The notes: generated by a model from the letters alone, not told the origin. A stretch of DNA of 64,000 nucleotides from Trissonchulus latispiculum (GCA_030248195.1 JASAND010000754.1:1-64000); one strand, 5' to 3'. Positions 29,859 through 41,174 are shown, counted from the first letter of the stretch. Numbers and translations: made by a program.

Positions 29859-31892
29859 GTGGGGCGGCTTCCCACAAAATGGACTTCACATCCCCGTGGT
29901 TGCTACCCTTCTCAGAAGCGAAGAACCTCATCAGTCGGGTTTTTGACGGGAGGGCCCGGTAACCCGGCATACTGGGCCCTCCTCCTGCTGGCTGCCGGTG
30001 ATATCGAGCCCAATCCAGGACCATTACCTGCCACCGCTACCCCTAGGTGGCCCTGCCCATCTTGCGGGAAATGGGTCGGCTACCGCCACTTTTCGATGAA
30101 ATGCAGGACCTGCAGGCTATGGGTCCATAGCGGAAAATGCTCCAACCTGTCCACCCGCGAAATATCGGCCCTCTCTCAATGGGATGTGGACAACTATAGC
30201 TGTCCAAACTGTACAGCCAGCCTGGCGGCTGGACCCCAGCCACCCTCGCCCACCATCCGACCTGCCCCTACCGCGCCTACTCCCTCTCTCCCTTCCCTCT
30301 CCTCTGCCCCTAACTCTGCAGCTGGTTCTGCAACACTCCCTCCTCCCATCTGGCCCAACTCCAGTGATCAGCAACCTCAGCCCAAGGAAAAAAACAAACT
30401 GCGAATCCTCCAATGGAACGTCGGGTCAGTCGGTAGAAAACGGCCCGTTCTCGAGAAAATGGCAGAAGATCTGGAGGCGGACGTTATTCTGCTGCAAGAA
30501 ACCTGGCTCAGGCCTGGGGAGACCGTCGGCCTGAAACAATTTGACGAAGTTCATGCCTACCGCAGGACCGGCAGGCAACAGGGTCATACGACTGGGGGTG
30601 GAGTTGCCACGCTCATCAGGAAAGGGATTGGATATTCGGTTGATGACAGAAACTACCTAGCCCCGACAGACCTCACCACTGATGCGGTGGTGATCCATAT
30701 CCAGTCCGGGTCAGGACCTATCCCCCTATACAACATCTATGTTCCCCCCATTGTCAATGTCGCCCAAGACCAACGCCATCAGAACTTTGATCCATCCTAC
30801 ATCTGCTCCCAGGGAAGAGCAGTGATTTCCGGAGACTTCAACGCCCATGCGGCCGCCTGGGATCACCTGCAGTCCCCTAACTCAGTAGGGGAATCCGTCG
30901 AGGACTGGATCCTCTCTTCCGGCCTAACCCTGGCAAACGACGGTACCCCCACCAGACTGAACCCGCAAACGGGCGGACAATCCAGTCCTGACCTCACCAT
31001 CCTCCACCCGGCCTGGAACGGCCGTTTTTCCTGGCAAGTCCTGGATGCTCCCATCTCTGACCACAGCCCGATACTATGTGACCTTTCCCTGTCTTGCTCG
31101 CTCGGCAAACCCCCCCTCAAGCGATACTTCTGCTACGAAAGGGCCGACTGGCCTGGTTTCCAGGCACAATTGGACGAACTTCTGCAGATCTCTCCTTCGG
31201 ATCAGCAAATGTCAGTCCACCGCCTGAACCGCCAGCTAACCCAGGTCATCCTCCAAGCAGCTGCCGATAACATTCCACGGAACCGGCGCAGAATTCCCAA
31301 ATGCTGGTGGTCTGACGAAATCAACGCGGCCCTCAACGAAGCCAGATCACTGAAGAGGGCCTTCCTCAGGTCCAAATCTGAAGAGTCCAGGCTTCGGTGG
31401 AGGGAAGCCGAACGATCGCTATCTGCAATGATCAGGGAAGCCAAGCGCTCCAGCTGGCAGGAATTCGTTGCTACTCTGTCCCCTAGAACCAATCCTGCCA
31501 AGGTCATGAAAACTCTCAGGTCTATTGATGGGAAGAATACAACCACGGCATCCGGTCAATCCCTCCTGCTCGGCACCAAACAACTAACCACCAACCGCGA
31601 CAAGGCTAGAGGATTTGTGAAGGAATACGCCAGAGTGAGCCACCTGAGAACGTCAAAGGAGGACAGGCCCCTCCTACGGGGGGTCAAACATGACCTGAAA
31701 CAGCAATGCCGCTGCCGAACGTCTGCCCAGCCACCTATGTGCAGCCCCTTCAGCAAAGACGAATACCAAGCAGCCATCAACGATCTCCCACTCAAAAAGG
31801 CTACTGGCCTAGACCAGATTTCGAATGAAATGCTGAAGAACCTGAGCCAGAATGCTCATGCAGAACTACTCGATCTGTTCAACCGATCCTAG
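29859..31892 (+). CDS. LINE polyprotein N-terminal part: 2A-like motif, PHD finger, APE endonuclease, RT start
   Basis: A 677-codon open frame. LLLLAAGDIEPNPGP at residues about 41-55 matches the 2A consensus D-x-E-x-NPGP, which makes ribosomes skip a peptide bond; a hydrophobic stretch precedes it. A C4HC3 PHD-type finger (CPSC, CRTC, HSGKC, CPNC) follows at about 66-120. An APE-type endonuclease runs from about 180 to 410 (LQWNVGSV, LLQETWL, SGDFNAHAAAWD, SDHSP) and would nick target DNA. The last 175 residues lead into reverse transcriptase and end at an amber codon, after which the same frame continues. No ATG opens this frame; the ATG at 29842 is in another frame, so the true start is unclear or mutated. 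Confidence 0.85.
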   Translation: MGRLPTKWTSHPRGCYPSQKRRTSSVGFLTGGPGNPAYWALLLLAAGDIEPNPGPLPATATPRWPCPSCGKWVGYRHFSMKCRTCRLWVHSGKCSNLSTREISALSQWDVDNYSCPNCTASLAAGPQPPSPTIRPAPTAPTPSLPSLSSAPNSAAGSATLPPPIWPNSSDQQPQPKEKNKLRILQWNVGSVGRKRPVLEKMAEDLEADVILLQETWLRPGETVGLKQFDEVHAYRRTGRQQGHTTGGGVATLIRKGIGYSVDDRNYLAPTDLTTDAVVIHIQSGSGPIPLYNIYVPPIVNVAQDQRHQNFDPSYICSQGRAVISGDFNAHAAAWDHLQSPNSVGESVEDWILSSGLTLANDGTPTRLNPQTGGQSSPDLTILHPAWNGRFSWQVLDAPISDHSPILCDLSLSCSLGKPPLKRYFCYERADWPGFQAQLDELLQISPSDQQMSVHRLNRQLTQVILQAAADNIPRNRRRIPKCWWSDEINAALNEARSLKRAFLRSKSEESRLRWREAERSLSAMIREAKRSSWQEFVATLSPRTNPAKVMKTLRSIDGKNTTTASGQSLLLGTKQLTTNRDKARGFVKEYARVSHLRTSKEDRPLLRGVKHDLKQQCRCRTSAQPPMCSPFSKDEYQAAINDLPLKKATGLDQISNEMLKNLSQNAHAELLDLFNRS

Positions 31893-32459
31893 CTGTCAGG
31901 TGTGGTCCCGTCTGCGTGGCGTCGAGCGAAGATTATTCCAGTGGCGAAACGAGGAAAGCCGGCGAACCGAATCGAATCTTACCGGCCAGTCAGTTTGACC
32001 AGCTGTTTGGCGAAACTCATGGAAAGGCTAATCAAGAACAGACTGTCCCACTGGATGGAATCCAAAAATATCCTCGACTGCAGGCAGGCTGGCTTCAGGT
32101 CCCTCCACTCTACGGAAGACCATGCTATCAGTCTTGTCCAATCAGTGGTCGATGGTTTCTCAGCCAAGAGACCTCCCAAGCGTACCCTGTTGGCACTCAT
32201 TGACTTTCAGCGAGCCTTCGACACAGTGTGGAAAGGGGGCCTATTCAGGAAGCTGCTCGACCTAGGCCTCCCTTCATGCGCAGTCCGATGGCTAAGAAAC
32301 TTCCTCTCTGATAGGCTTGCAGCAGTGGAATACAACGGGGCAATCAGCAATTTCAGGAAATTCCACCATGGAGTTCCCCAGGGCTGCTGCCTTTCACCCT
32401 CTCTGTTTCTGCTGTTCATCAACGACATCCTCCATCAACTCCCAGCCGGGGTACATGCT
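31893..32459 (+). pseudogene. LINE copy 3: reverse transcriptase fingers and palm, up to the hAT insertion
   Basis: Same frame as the upstream ORF beyond the amber codon. It shows SYRPVSLTSCLAKLMERLI, motif A LIDFQRAFDTVW and motif B HGVPQGCCLSPSLF. It is cut by an insertion just before the catalytic FADD motif. Confidence 0.85.
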
Positions 32460-33063
32460 CTGTGTTTTTTATTTGCTCAAAAAAGTGCGCAATGACACAC
32501 TTTTTTCCTGAAATGAGCAAAAAAATTTGGGCTTTCAACCCGCTCTTTCATTTGGAATGGTTAGAAATGCTCCTGGCAACTTGCCAAAAATTTTTTGGGG
32601 TGGGTTTTTTTCCCGCATATGGGTTTTTCCCCGCAGTGGGTTTTTTCCCGCCAGTTTGGGACAATTTTTCTCGCTAACGGCACACCCTAGAGAGGTGTTC
32701 TATAGCTCATAAGAAAGCTTACGACTAGGCCTAGCTACTTGTATAATCAGCATTTCGATATGTCAAACCATTAAAAAGTTCTGGCCAAAAATCTGAAAAG
32801 TGGGTTTTTTCCCGCTTGACTATATGGCTTGTTGATTTATATATGCGCCAATCAGGCTATTCAGTTTTTAGTATATTTGATGTAAGACATAAGCTGTCGT
32901 TCTGAATATTCTAAAAATATCATGCAATTGCAAATATGTACGTAATCTTAATTAAACTAAATTATAGTATTTTCGGCTATGCGCACCTTGTTAACGAATT
33001 GCGCAAAAAATTTAGAGGCAGTGCGCAGAAGAGCGCAAAAGTGTTTGAGCAAATAAAAACACT
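32460..33063. mobile_element. hAT-like insertion in the LINE reverse transcriptase (604 bp)
   Basis: Inverted ends share GTGTTTTT-ATTTGCTC. The flank GTACATGCT is duplicated (32451-32459 and 33064-33072), giving an 8-9 bp duplication as in hAT elements. The interior carries repeated GGGTTTTTTCCCGC. There is no ORF of note. Confidence 0.85.
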
Positions 33064-33705
33064 GTACATGCTTCCTTGTTTGCTGACGATCTGGCCATTT
33101 GGGTCCAGGACAGTTCTTTACCCAGGGCCCAGACCATAATGCAGCAAAGTTTGGACTCTATTGTGCAATGGACAAAGAAGTGGAAGCTCCAAATTAACCC
33201 TCAGAAGTCCGAGTGCAGTGTATTTACCACCTGCAACAAGGAAGCTAACTTCAGACCACGCCTGACGATTGACGGCCAACAAATCCCATTCACCTCCAGT
33301 CCAGTCTTCTTGGGGGTGACATTTGACCGCCTACTAAACTTTGGCGCTCATGTGGCAAAGCTGAAATCGAAAGCCTCTCACAGGATGAAAGCCCTCAGTG
33401 CAGTCGCTAGCACCAAGTGGGGCTGTTCCAAAGAAGATCTTCGCCTGCTGTACCTATCCTTCATCCGATCGGCCATTGACTACTGCGGCGAGGCTTGGAT
33501 GCCGTGCGCTGCCAGAACTCATATTGAAACCTTGGAGAAAATCCAGAATGTAGCAGCCAGATCTATAACAGGATGCCTCAGGACGGCTCCCATCGAAATC
33601 CTTCTGCTAGAAGCCAACCTGCTACCCATTTCTCTCAGATCCCACCAGTTGGCCGCTGAATCTTACGAACGGTCAGTCAGGCTACCAGACAGCAACCCAA
33701 GTTAG
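33064..33705 (+). pseudogene. LINE copy 3: reverse transcriptase catalytic FADD to thumb
   Basis: FADDLAIWVQDSS (motif C) and VFLGVTFDRLLNFGAHV are readable. The segment ends at the second amber codon, 33703-33705. It aligns with 23220-23860 of copy 2. Confidence 0.85.
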
Positions 33706-34505
33706 CTCATATGTTCCGCCCCTCCAGACTGTTCCAGAACTCTCAAGTCCCAGACTTCCTGGAGAACGGCGGCTGCCGGCTCCTCTGAGAAGGCTGGCTT
33801 GGGAAATATCCGAAGGGAACCATTGAAATCAGTCGATCTAATCCATCCGAAGGACCGTTTCGCTCCGGTGGCTGCATACCCTACGCTGGCGACCAGATGC
33901 CGGAGATCTGACCCGCCGGAAGTCAGGAAGCAGGTTGCCCAGGCAACCCTCTCAGCTTTGCCCCAGGCGGATATTATCATCTGGACTGATGGTGCAGCCA
34001 AGGGCGGAGTCTCAAACGGTGGAAGTGGAACCCTGATAACATTCACAGACGGAACGGAGCCGGTTAAAATCTGCAAACCGGCGGGACAACTCTGCTCCAG
34101 CTTCCGCGCTGAACTGTTGGCGGTCCACACAGCACTCCTATGCCTTACCGACAACTTCCACCTACTTCCCGAGTCATGCCACTGCAAAGTCAGAATCTGT
34201 ACTGACTCGCAGTCCGTTGTCCGACTACTCCGGGCTGGGGTACGTGGCTCCTTCAGCGAACTATTGTCCAGCGTCTGGAACCTGCTTCACCGGCTGAGAA
34301 ATCTCAGTCTCACAGTTCAGTGGGTGCCTGGACACGCGGGCCTGCCAGGCAACGAAGAAGCAGATGAACTAGCTGGTACTGCAGCTACCCTGCCACAGTT
34401 TGATGTCCCTGTTGACCTCTCCAGCAGCTATCCGCAGGCACTTTACCTCATCCTGGCACCACCACCTCTCTCATCCTCGGGCCCTTGCTATCTATGGGAG
34501 GCTGG
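33706..34505 (+). pseudogene. LINE copy 3: RNase H domain
   Basis: Same frame as the preceding segment. The acidic residues lie in IIWTDGAAKGG, SSFRAELLAV, ICTDSQSVV and VPGHAGLPGNEEADELA, so the catalytic set appears complete. It is interrupted at 34506 by a hAT-like element. Confidence 0.85.
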
Positions 34506-35053
34506 CATAGGTGTACTACCTGTTTGGGTTGGGGGGGGAGTAGAAGGTCCAAATTTGGCTCGGGGGACCCCACCGAAATCCGAAATTTGGGGGGGACCCC
34601 CCCTAAACTGTACCCAAGTTTTTTAGCTAAAAATGCTCCTTTTTCGATGTACAGTACATTAAATGTACTCAAAAGCTTCTGCCGATAGTTTTCGTATGCG
34701 AAAACAGTGCTTGAAAATTGACAAATTTGTGCTAAAATATGCTTAAATTAGCCCAGATTCTGGTTTATAATTGCGTATATTACCTTTTAATTGCTATAAA
34801 TAACCATCTTTAGCTGTTTATAGCTGATTTACATCCATTTTTTCGAATTTTTTTCAAAAATTTTCAGAAATTGCAAAAAAATTTTTCAAAAATTTTGCAT
34901 TTTTTAGTTGGTTTGGACCCAGTTTTAGGGGGGGAGGGGGGTTTGAGCTCGCCTTGGGGGGGAGTAGCTGAGGCCGGGTAGGGGGGGAGGGGGGTCTGGC
35001 CTCTCCGTGGGGGGGGTCTCACAGGGGGTAAACTGTAGCCTGGTTCACCTATG
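34506..35053. mobile_element. CATAGGTG hAT-like MITE, copy a (548 bp)
   Basis: The ends CATAGGTG and CACCTATG are flanked by the 8-bp duplication GAGGCTGG (34498-34505 and 35054-35061). The interior has long G runs. At 34559-34566 it carries the single CTCGGGGG that is duplicated by a second insertion in copy b. Confidence 0.9.
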
Positions 35054-35378
35054 GAGGCTGGGGCAAGTCTCTCCCCAGTATGAAGCTTCCTTAGGGAGGC
35101 ATGACAGAGTCCTCCTCAGCCAGCTTCGCAGCGGTAAATCGTGGCTGCTGGCTTCTTACCGGCACACTGTTGACCCTACCAGGTTCCCATCCTCCAACTG
35201 TACCCGCTGTGACTCAAGCCTCCCAGATACTGTTCATCACTTGTTACTACATTGCCCGGCACTAATCAACCAACGTCTGGCCGAACTAGGCCCGACCCCA
35301 GAACTATCATGTCTCCGCACCGACCCTGTTCTTCGCTTCTTGGGTAGCAGTGGCCTCCTTGGAGTCCACCGAGCATAG
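35054..35378 (+). pseudogene. LINE copy 3: C-terminal zinc knuckle region
   Basis: CTRC-x9-H-x4-C, then the family C-terminus VLRFLGSSGLLGVHRA and TAG at 35376-35378. A short UTR and GAC repeats follow to 35420. Confidence 0.85.
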
Positions 35379-35467
35379 GATGGCCCATCCTGATCGACCA
35401 CCGAAGACGACGACGACGACGACCTGGGGGATCGCCCCCCAGAAATTTTTGCCTAGGAAAAAGCCGG

Positions 35468-35711
35468 GATCAGGGGGGTGAAAATTTTGGAAATTTGGTC
35501 GACCCACGAAACTTAGGGAGGGGAAGCCCCCAACCCCCCCCCAGAATTCTGACCACAGAAATTCCGAGAAATGGCCAACAAGCAAAGTGGCATGAATGGG
35601 TTGCCGCTGTCATTTTTCCTCTTATAAACGGGATAAGTCAATTATCCTACGATATTACTCCTTGTCCCTATGACAAATTTTTATATATTCAACGAAAGCT
35701 TTCGAATGATA
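35468..35711. repeat. Diverged repeat flank
   Basis: The stretch ends in a block (CAACGAAAGCTTTCGAATGAT) resembling the repeat units at 37.7-38.2 kb, so the next element inserted into that repeat family. Confidence 0.5.
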
Positions 35712-36192
35712 TAGAGGTCGGGGAAAAAAACCAAGGTAGTCACTTTTTGGACTCTGCAGAACTACCCAGTGGAGCAATCCGGCTACAAATTATTTTCTTA
35801 TCAAGCCCTGTCAAGACTGTCATTTTGGTATATAAATCGCCTCTCTAGGTCCTGTCGTTAATTAGTAATTAACGGTTAATTAGCCGGGGTAAAAAACCAA
35901 TGGCGGGAAAAAAACCAACCGGTGGGAAAAAACCAACCCCAGCATTCGGTCAGGGTATAATAAGTGAGAAAATCAAACATCAAAATTTGCAGCATCAACT
36001 GGCTAGGTTTCATCAAATTTGCCAGTTTCTATGTTAAAATGCAAAAATTTGTAAATCTTTCGAAATTCGATGAAATAAATTAAAATAAACGTTGTTTCAG
36101 TGTTTTTCCGCGTATTTCTTTGTCCCAGAGTGCCGCTTTAGCTGAGCCAAACAGCCGATCCGCCGAAATGAGGTTTTTACCGGCTCGGCTAG

Positions 36193-37195
36193 CATAGGTG
36201 TACCACCTGTTTGGGTTGGGGGGGGAGTAGAAGGTCCAAATTTGGCTCGGGGGCATAGTTTCCTTTGGGGGGGGGGGGGCCGGGGGGGGCCCCCCCCCCA
36301 AAAATTTTGACCAAATTTACCCCCCCCCATTTTTTTTTGACTTACCCGCCCCCAACTTTTGGCTACCCCCCCGAACCCCCCCCCCCCAACGATTTTTGGA
36401 CCCAAAAAGTTAGCTAAATTTGGTCGAAAAATGGTCATTTTTTGAAAAATTTTTCCAAAATTTTGACCTATAAAATCGCTTTAAAACGGTGCAAAAACAC
36501 CTAAAACGTTAAAAACAAGCCTTATTTTGATGAAAAAAGGGCTAAATTACAGAAAATTTTGCATTTTTTGGCCATTTTTCGAAATTTCTGAGGTCCGAAT
36601 TCTGGGGGGGGGTTGGGGGGGGGTACCCCCCATCACATTTCGGAGGTCGGCCAAGATTTACCCCCCCCCCGAGACCCAAAGTTCCAGGGAAACTATGCTC
36701 GGGGGACCCCACCGAAATCCGAAATTTGGGGGGGGGACCCCCCTAAACTGTACCCAAGTTTTTTTAGCTAAAAATGCTCCTTTTTCGATGTACAGTACAT
36801 TAAATGTACTCAAAAGCTTCTGCCGATAGTTTTCGTATGCGAAAACAGTGCTTGAAAATTGACAAATTTGTGCTAAAATATGCTTAAATTAGCCCAGATT
36901 CTGGTTTATAATTGCGTATATTACCTTTTAATTGCTATAAATAACCATCTTTAGCTGTTTATAGCTGATTTACATCCATTTTTTCGAATTTTTTTCAAAA
37001 ATTTTCAGAAATTGCAAAAAATTTTTTCAAAAATTTTGCATTTTTTACTTGGTTTGGACCCAGTTTTAGGGGGGGAGGGGGGTTTGAGCTCGCCTTGGGG
37101 GGGGAGTAGCTGAGGCCGGGTAGGGGGGGAGGGGGGTCTGGCCTCTCCGTGGGGGGGGTCTCACAGGGGGTAAACTGTAGCCTGGTTCACCTATG
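36193..37195. mobile_element. CATAGGTG hAT-like MITE, copy b (middle layer)
   Basis: Same ends as copy a. The flanks TCGGCTAG and CCGGCTAG give an 8-bp duplication with one mismatch. It is longer than copy a because another element lies inside at 36254-36697. Confidence 0.88.
36254..36697. mobile_element. CATAGTTTCC hAT-like MITE (inner layer, 444 bp)
   Basis: The ends CATAGTTTCC and GGAAACTATG are flanked by the perfect 8-bp duplication CTCGGGGG (36246-36253 and 36698-36705). The interior is dominated by G and C homopolymers. Confidence 0.9.
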
Positions 37196-37732
37196 CCGGC
37201 TAGCACAAAATTGCCAAGTCCAAATGCAATTTTGAGCTGTTCACGTAAAAGAACGCATTAAACTTGCTATGTGGATGACTTTTGAGCAACTAAGAACCAT
37301 TTTTGGGAGTTTGGCAGCAAAAGCAAAAATTGGTTTTTTTCCCACCCCTTGGTTTTTTTCCCATTTTGTAAAAATTCTGCTGGCAGCTTGCCAAGCGTCG
37401 CAGGAAGGCGAGACCGACATTTTTGGAAAGAGCACATGTTCTCATAGAAACTATTAAAAGTTATTATCTAACTGCTATGGAAAATTTTTTACAGGCATTC
37501 AAAAATAGGCAAATTTTGAATTTTTGGGGGGTCAAAAATGCCAAAATTTTCAAAATGTCACAAAATGCACAAAAGTGGTCCGATTTAGCTCAAATTTGGT
37601 GTGGTAGGTGAGATGGGCCCTACCAACTTGCATGCAAAATTTGAGCCCGCTAGCTCATCCCCATCGCCCAAACGGGGGGTTGGTTTTTTTCCCCCACCAC
37701 TTGCGAGTTGGTTTTTTTCCCCGACCTCTATA

Positions 37733-38043
37733 CCCATATTGTGGAGTTTCGACAACTTTTAATTTTGACCCATTTTGACTGGTTTCGGCCTTTTTTGACC
37801 CCTTTCATGCCCCGTAACTCATTTTCTGTACATTTTGGTGCTTTGACCCTATTACAACTTTTTATCTACTCAACGAGTGCTTTCGAATGATACCGGTATC
37901 GACCGGATCCGACAATTTTCAATTTTGACCCATTTCGGCCTGTTTTGGCCATTTTTGACCCCTTTGGGGCCCCGTAACTAATTTTCTGTACATTTTGGTG
38001 CTTTGAACCTATTACAACTTTTTATCTACGCAATGAGAGCTTT
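37733..38043 (+). repeat. Imperfect repeats of about 160 bp leading into the tandem array
   Basis: Units share CCCCGTAACT-ATTTTCTGTACATTTTGGTGC and a GCTTTCGAATGATACC block. The same unit type opens each 3.13-kb array copy. Confidence 0.7.
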
Positions 38044-41000
38044 CGAATGATACCGATATGAGTCCGATCTGAGAACTTTCAATTTTGAGCCATTTTGGCC
38101 GTTTTTGGCCATTTTTTACCATTTTTCGCCTTATAACTCAAAATGAGTGCATTTTCAGGCCTTGACCCAATTACAACTTTTTCTTTACTCGTCGAGAGCT
38201 TTCGAATGATACCAAAATTAGCTCATTTGGACAACTTTTTTATTTTACTCATTTTTACTCACGGGGGTGCTCCGGGAGCACCTCTGCTCGCCCGGGGCTC
38301 CCCGCGCTTCCGGGAGCAGTTCAGGTCCATGGGCAACTCCACTGAAGATTTCAGCCCGATCGGCCCACCCAATCTCGAGATAGAGGGGGGACACATACGG
38401 CAAGAAATAATAAAGAAATAATAAATAAATAATAAATAACGGACATACTCAACACAAAGGGTTGCCTTTTTGTGAAAAAGCGGCAACCCAAAAAGTGCAA
38501 AATTGTCAGCAATTTAGCCCGTTTTCTTCAAAATATGGCTTGTTTTTACGGTTTTAAAGCAGTTTTAAACCAAGATTTGAGAAAAATTATTCAAAAAATC
38601 ATATTATATATGCACCATTTGCTGAAAAATGGACCATCACTTAGTTTGCACCGCCAATGTAGCACGCCAAGATAAGAGATGCTTTGGAATTATGCACAGC
38701 TGATTTCTTAAGAATTATATAATTTTTGCACATCACTACATCGGTAACAAATTGGATTTCAAATATTAAATTTTGGCTGGGCGGTGTCAGCTAAATCCCA
38801 ACATCACCCAAAAATCTTTTTGTGCACTTACTGGAGGAATAATTAAAAAGCATTTAGGAATTATGCACACGTGGTATTACAAATTTTTTGTTCTGCCTGG
38901 AGGCAGAACTTCTTACACGGAAAATAGTTATGAATTGCACTATGGAGAAATTATCTGCTCAGTTTTTGCCTATCTTTAGCATAAGCCACAGCACTCTACA
39001 CTTCTACAGCCACTTTGAGCATGCAATTCTATGCAAAAGTTGCTCAGCTCACTTAGGGGTTTCATTTGGCACCAAATTTGGCCACTTTTGAAAAAATTCA
39101 TTTTTGAGCGAAAATCGTCAAGTCCCCACACCACCCCACCACAGCACTGTACAGCCACTTTGAGCATGCAATTCTATGACAAAAGTTGCTCAGCTCACTT
39201 AGGGCTTTCATTTGGTACCAAATTTGACCACTTTTGAAAAATTTCAGTTTTGATCCAAAATCGCCTAAGTCCCCACCCCACCCCACCACAGCACTCTACA
39301 GCCACTTTGAGCATGCAGGTCTATGACAAAAGTTGCTCAGCTCGCTCAGGGCTTTCATTTGATACCAAATTTGACCACTTTTGAAAAGTTTCATTTATGA
39401 CCACACGACCTCCCACCGACCTGACCCACCAGACGGCAAACTGGAACCAGCACAGCAAGATGGGTGGGCCGGACGGCAAAACGGACACCGAGAATGAGCT
39501 GAGCGCACCAGAACCCCCATCAGGGTTCATGCGGACTTTTCAGTTTCAATTTCCAGGCTTTTCAAGGTTTTCAGCGGCAATTTTCCAGGTTTTGTATTAT
39601 TAAATTTTGATCAAATTTGTGTGAATTTGGAGCATTTTTGGGGTACCAGGGCCTTAAAACCAGCGATGCACTAGACCCAAGCCTGACAACCAGGCCCCTG
39701 TCTCGACATTAAAGTAATGGTAAACATGGGCTGGGTTTTCCCGGAAAAAACGCGGAAAACTAGTTTTTCGGCTTTTCCAGTGTTTTAACCGTTTTTCGAT
39801 TATCCCAATGGCTTTAAACTGGCTTCTGGAGCGCTAAAAAGATCAAACTTTAACGAATTAAAGAGTTAAACATCATTTTAAATCGACAAATAAAAATCTA
39901 GACAGCTTCAAAGAATTTTTAGAATTTTTCAATTTTTTAAATTAATTCGGAAAACTTCCGAAAAATTTTCAACATTTTCGCAAAATTCTCAGAAATATTT
40001 GAATGTATCGGGTTTTCCGGTGCCCATCGTGCGGTAACTATTGGCATTTGCAATCAAACTTTTGGATATATGAAAGCTAAAAATAAAAATATCTTCACAA
40101 AAGTTGTAATTCGTTAAAATCCAAATGAGTAGTGTTAAAGTGTTAAAAATACAAATCTACAACAACAACAACAACAACAACAACAATTGTTTATTTTGGT
40201 CAGCAAACATCTTAACAAATACCCAATAATAAGACCAAAAAGGGATTCGATAAAACATGTTCGATCCCCTAGAGATAGCACATATACGTACATATATATA
40301 ATAAAGAGCTAACACATGTTACGAAATACATAAATACGAACAATATACACATTCACGAAAAAATAATTACATAACATTGGATCAATGCATAAAAACAGTC
40401 CACGTATGGATACAAAAAACGTATATATATATATCAAGCGACAATCACAGGTCATACTTGAGAAATGTAGCAAAATTTAAGTTCTGAATTTTATTTCTAA
40501 ATATAAGGGGACTGACAGATTTTACAACATTCTCAGGAAGGCTATTCCAAAGAGTGTCTACTGCAGTCTAACCTGACCCTGCCAGAACACAATTTAAGAC
40601 AATTTCCTCTAGTGCCTAATTCAGACGAGAAATTAAAGAAATCTGCAGAACTTACCCTATCAATTTCATAGATAATTTTGTACACCTGAACTAGGTCTGC
40701 TCTGACCCGTCGTAGTTCTAAAATTTCAAGTCCCGTTTTCCTCAATCTTTCGGCGAAACTAACTAACTAACTTTGGCGGCGCAGCTTGGCCTTAGTGGTC
40801 GTCAGCTGGTGCAGTCAGTTGTTTGTACTGCCGCTACTACTGGGTTAGCTTTGCTATGGTGACCTCTGCTTCTCGTAATGTCACTCCTTCGGGTCCCAGT
40901 ACTGAGAATTGTACCATTCCCTTCCGGGTCCCGTCCGCAAAATCCTGGCATCTTTCTGCTGCCAGTCGCTGTTCCAGGAGTCATAAATGGTCGGCACCCG

Positions 41001-41174
41001 AATCCATTATGGTTAAAAATGGGGGAGGGACTCTGTGGTCCCGTCTGGGTGAAATCACCCCTTCTGTCCCTTGGCTCAGGGTATCACCGGGCCTTATAAG
41101 GACAGTTTTCCCAGTGGTTCTAGTATGGTTAAAATGGGGGAGGGACTCGGTGGTCCCGTCTGGGTGAAATTACC
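38044..41174 (+). repeat. 3.13-kb tandem array, copy 1 (3131 bp)
   Basis: The unit starts CGAATGATACCGATATGAG and ends GGGTGAAATTACC. It contains GATACC-type repeats, a GGTGCTCCGGGAGCACC palindrome (near 38266), three units of about 130 bp (38990-39400), a GACCTGACCCACCAGACGG block, the 3' end of a CR1-like LINE on the minus strand, and the first 416 bp of the element that splits that LINE. Short open frames inside recur with the repeat and have no recognisable product. Confidence 0.92.
40159..40758 (-). mobile_element. CR1-like LINE 3' end (array copy 1)
   Basis: On the minus strand it encodes the RT C-terminal region ERLRKTGLEILELRRVRADL, then WNSLPENVV and a TTG-repeat tail at 40159-40185. 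It is a duplicate of 46485-47088. Confidence 0.85.

Larger units (their letters stand above)
29838..35420 (+). mobile_element. Near full-length LINE with 2A, PHD, APE endonuclease, RT and RNase H (copy 3)
   Basis: Flanking duplications GACCTGG-T-GGGATC-T-GCCCC (29818-29837) and its two-base-shorter version (35421-35438) bound the copy, which ends in a GAC repeat. The domain order is 2A-like peptide, PHD finger, endonuclease, reverse transcriptase, RNase H, zinc knuckle. The frame is interrupted by TAG at 31890-31892 and 33703-33705 and by two hAT-like insertions (32460-33063 and 34506-35053). RNase H and a 2A N-terminus recall the Ingi-like LINEs, but the clade is not proven. Confidence 0.88.
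29477..35467. mobile_element. Second CTGGCTTTTTCCTA element, split by LINE copy 3
   Basis: The left part (29477-29837) and right part (about 35421-35467, ending TAGGAAAAAGCCGG) match the ends of the element at 27946-28282, with C-runs in between. LINE copy 3 separates them. Confidence 0.65.
35712..37730. mobile_element. TA-flanked inverted-repeat element (outer shell of a three-level nest)
   Basis: Perfect inverted ends of at least 23 bp begin TAGAGGTCGGGG and are flanked by TA on both sides (35710-35711 and 37731-37732), as in Tc1/mariner-type insertions. Subterminal GGTTTTTTTCCC motifs occur near both ends. Without the nested elements it is about 1.0 kb and non-coding. Confidence 0.8.
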
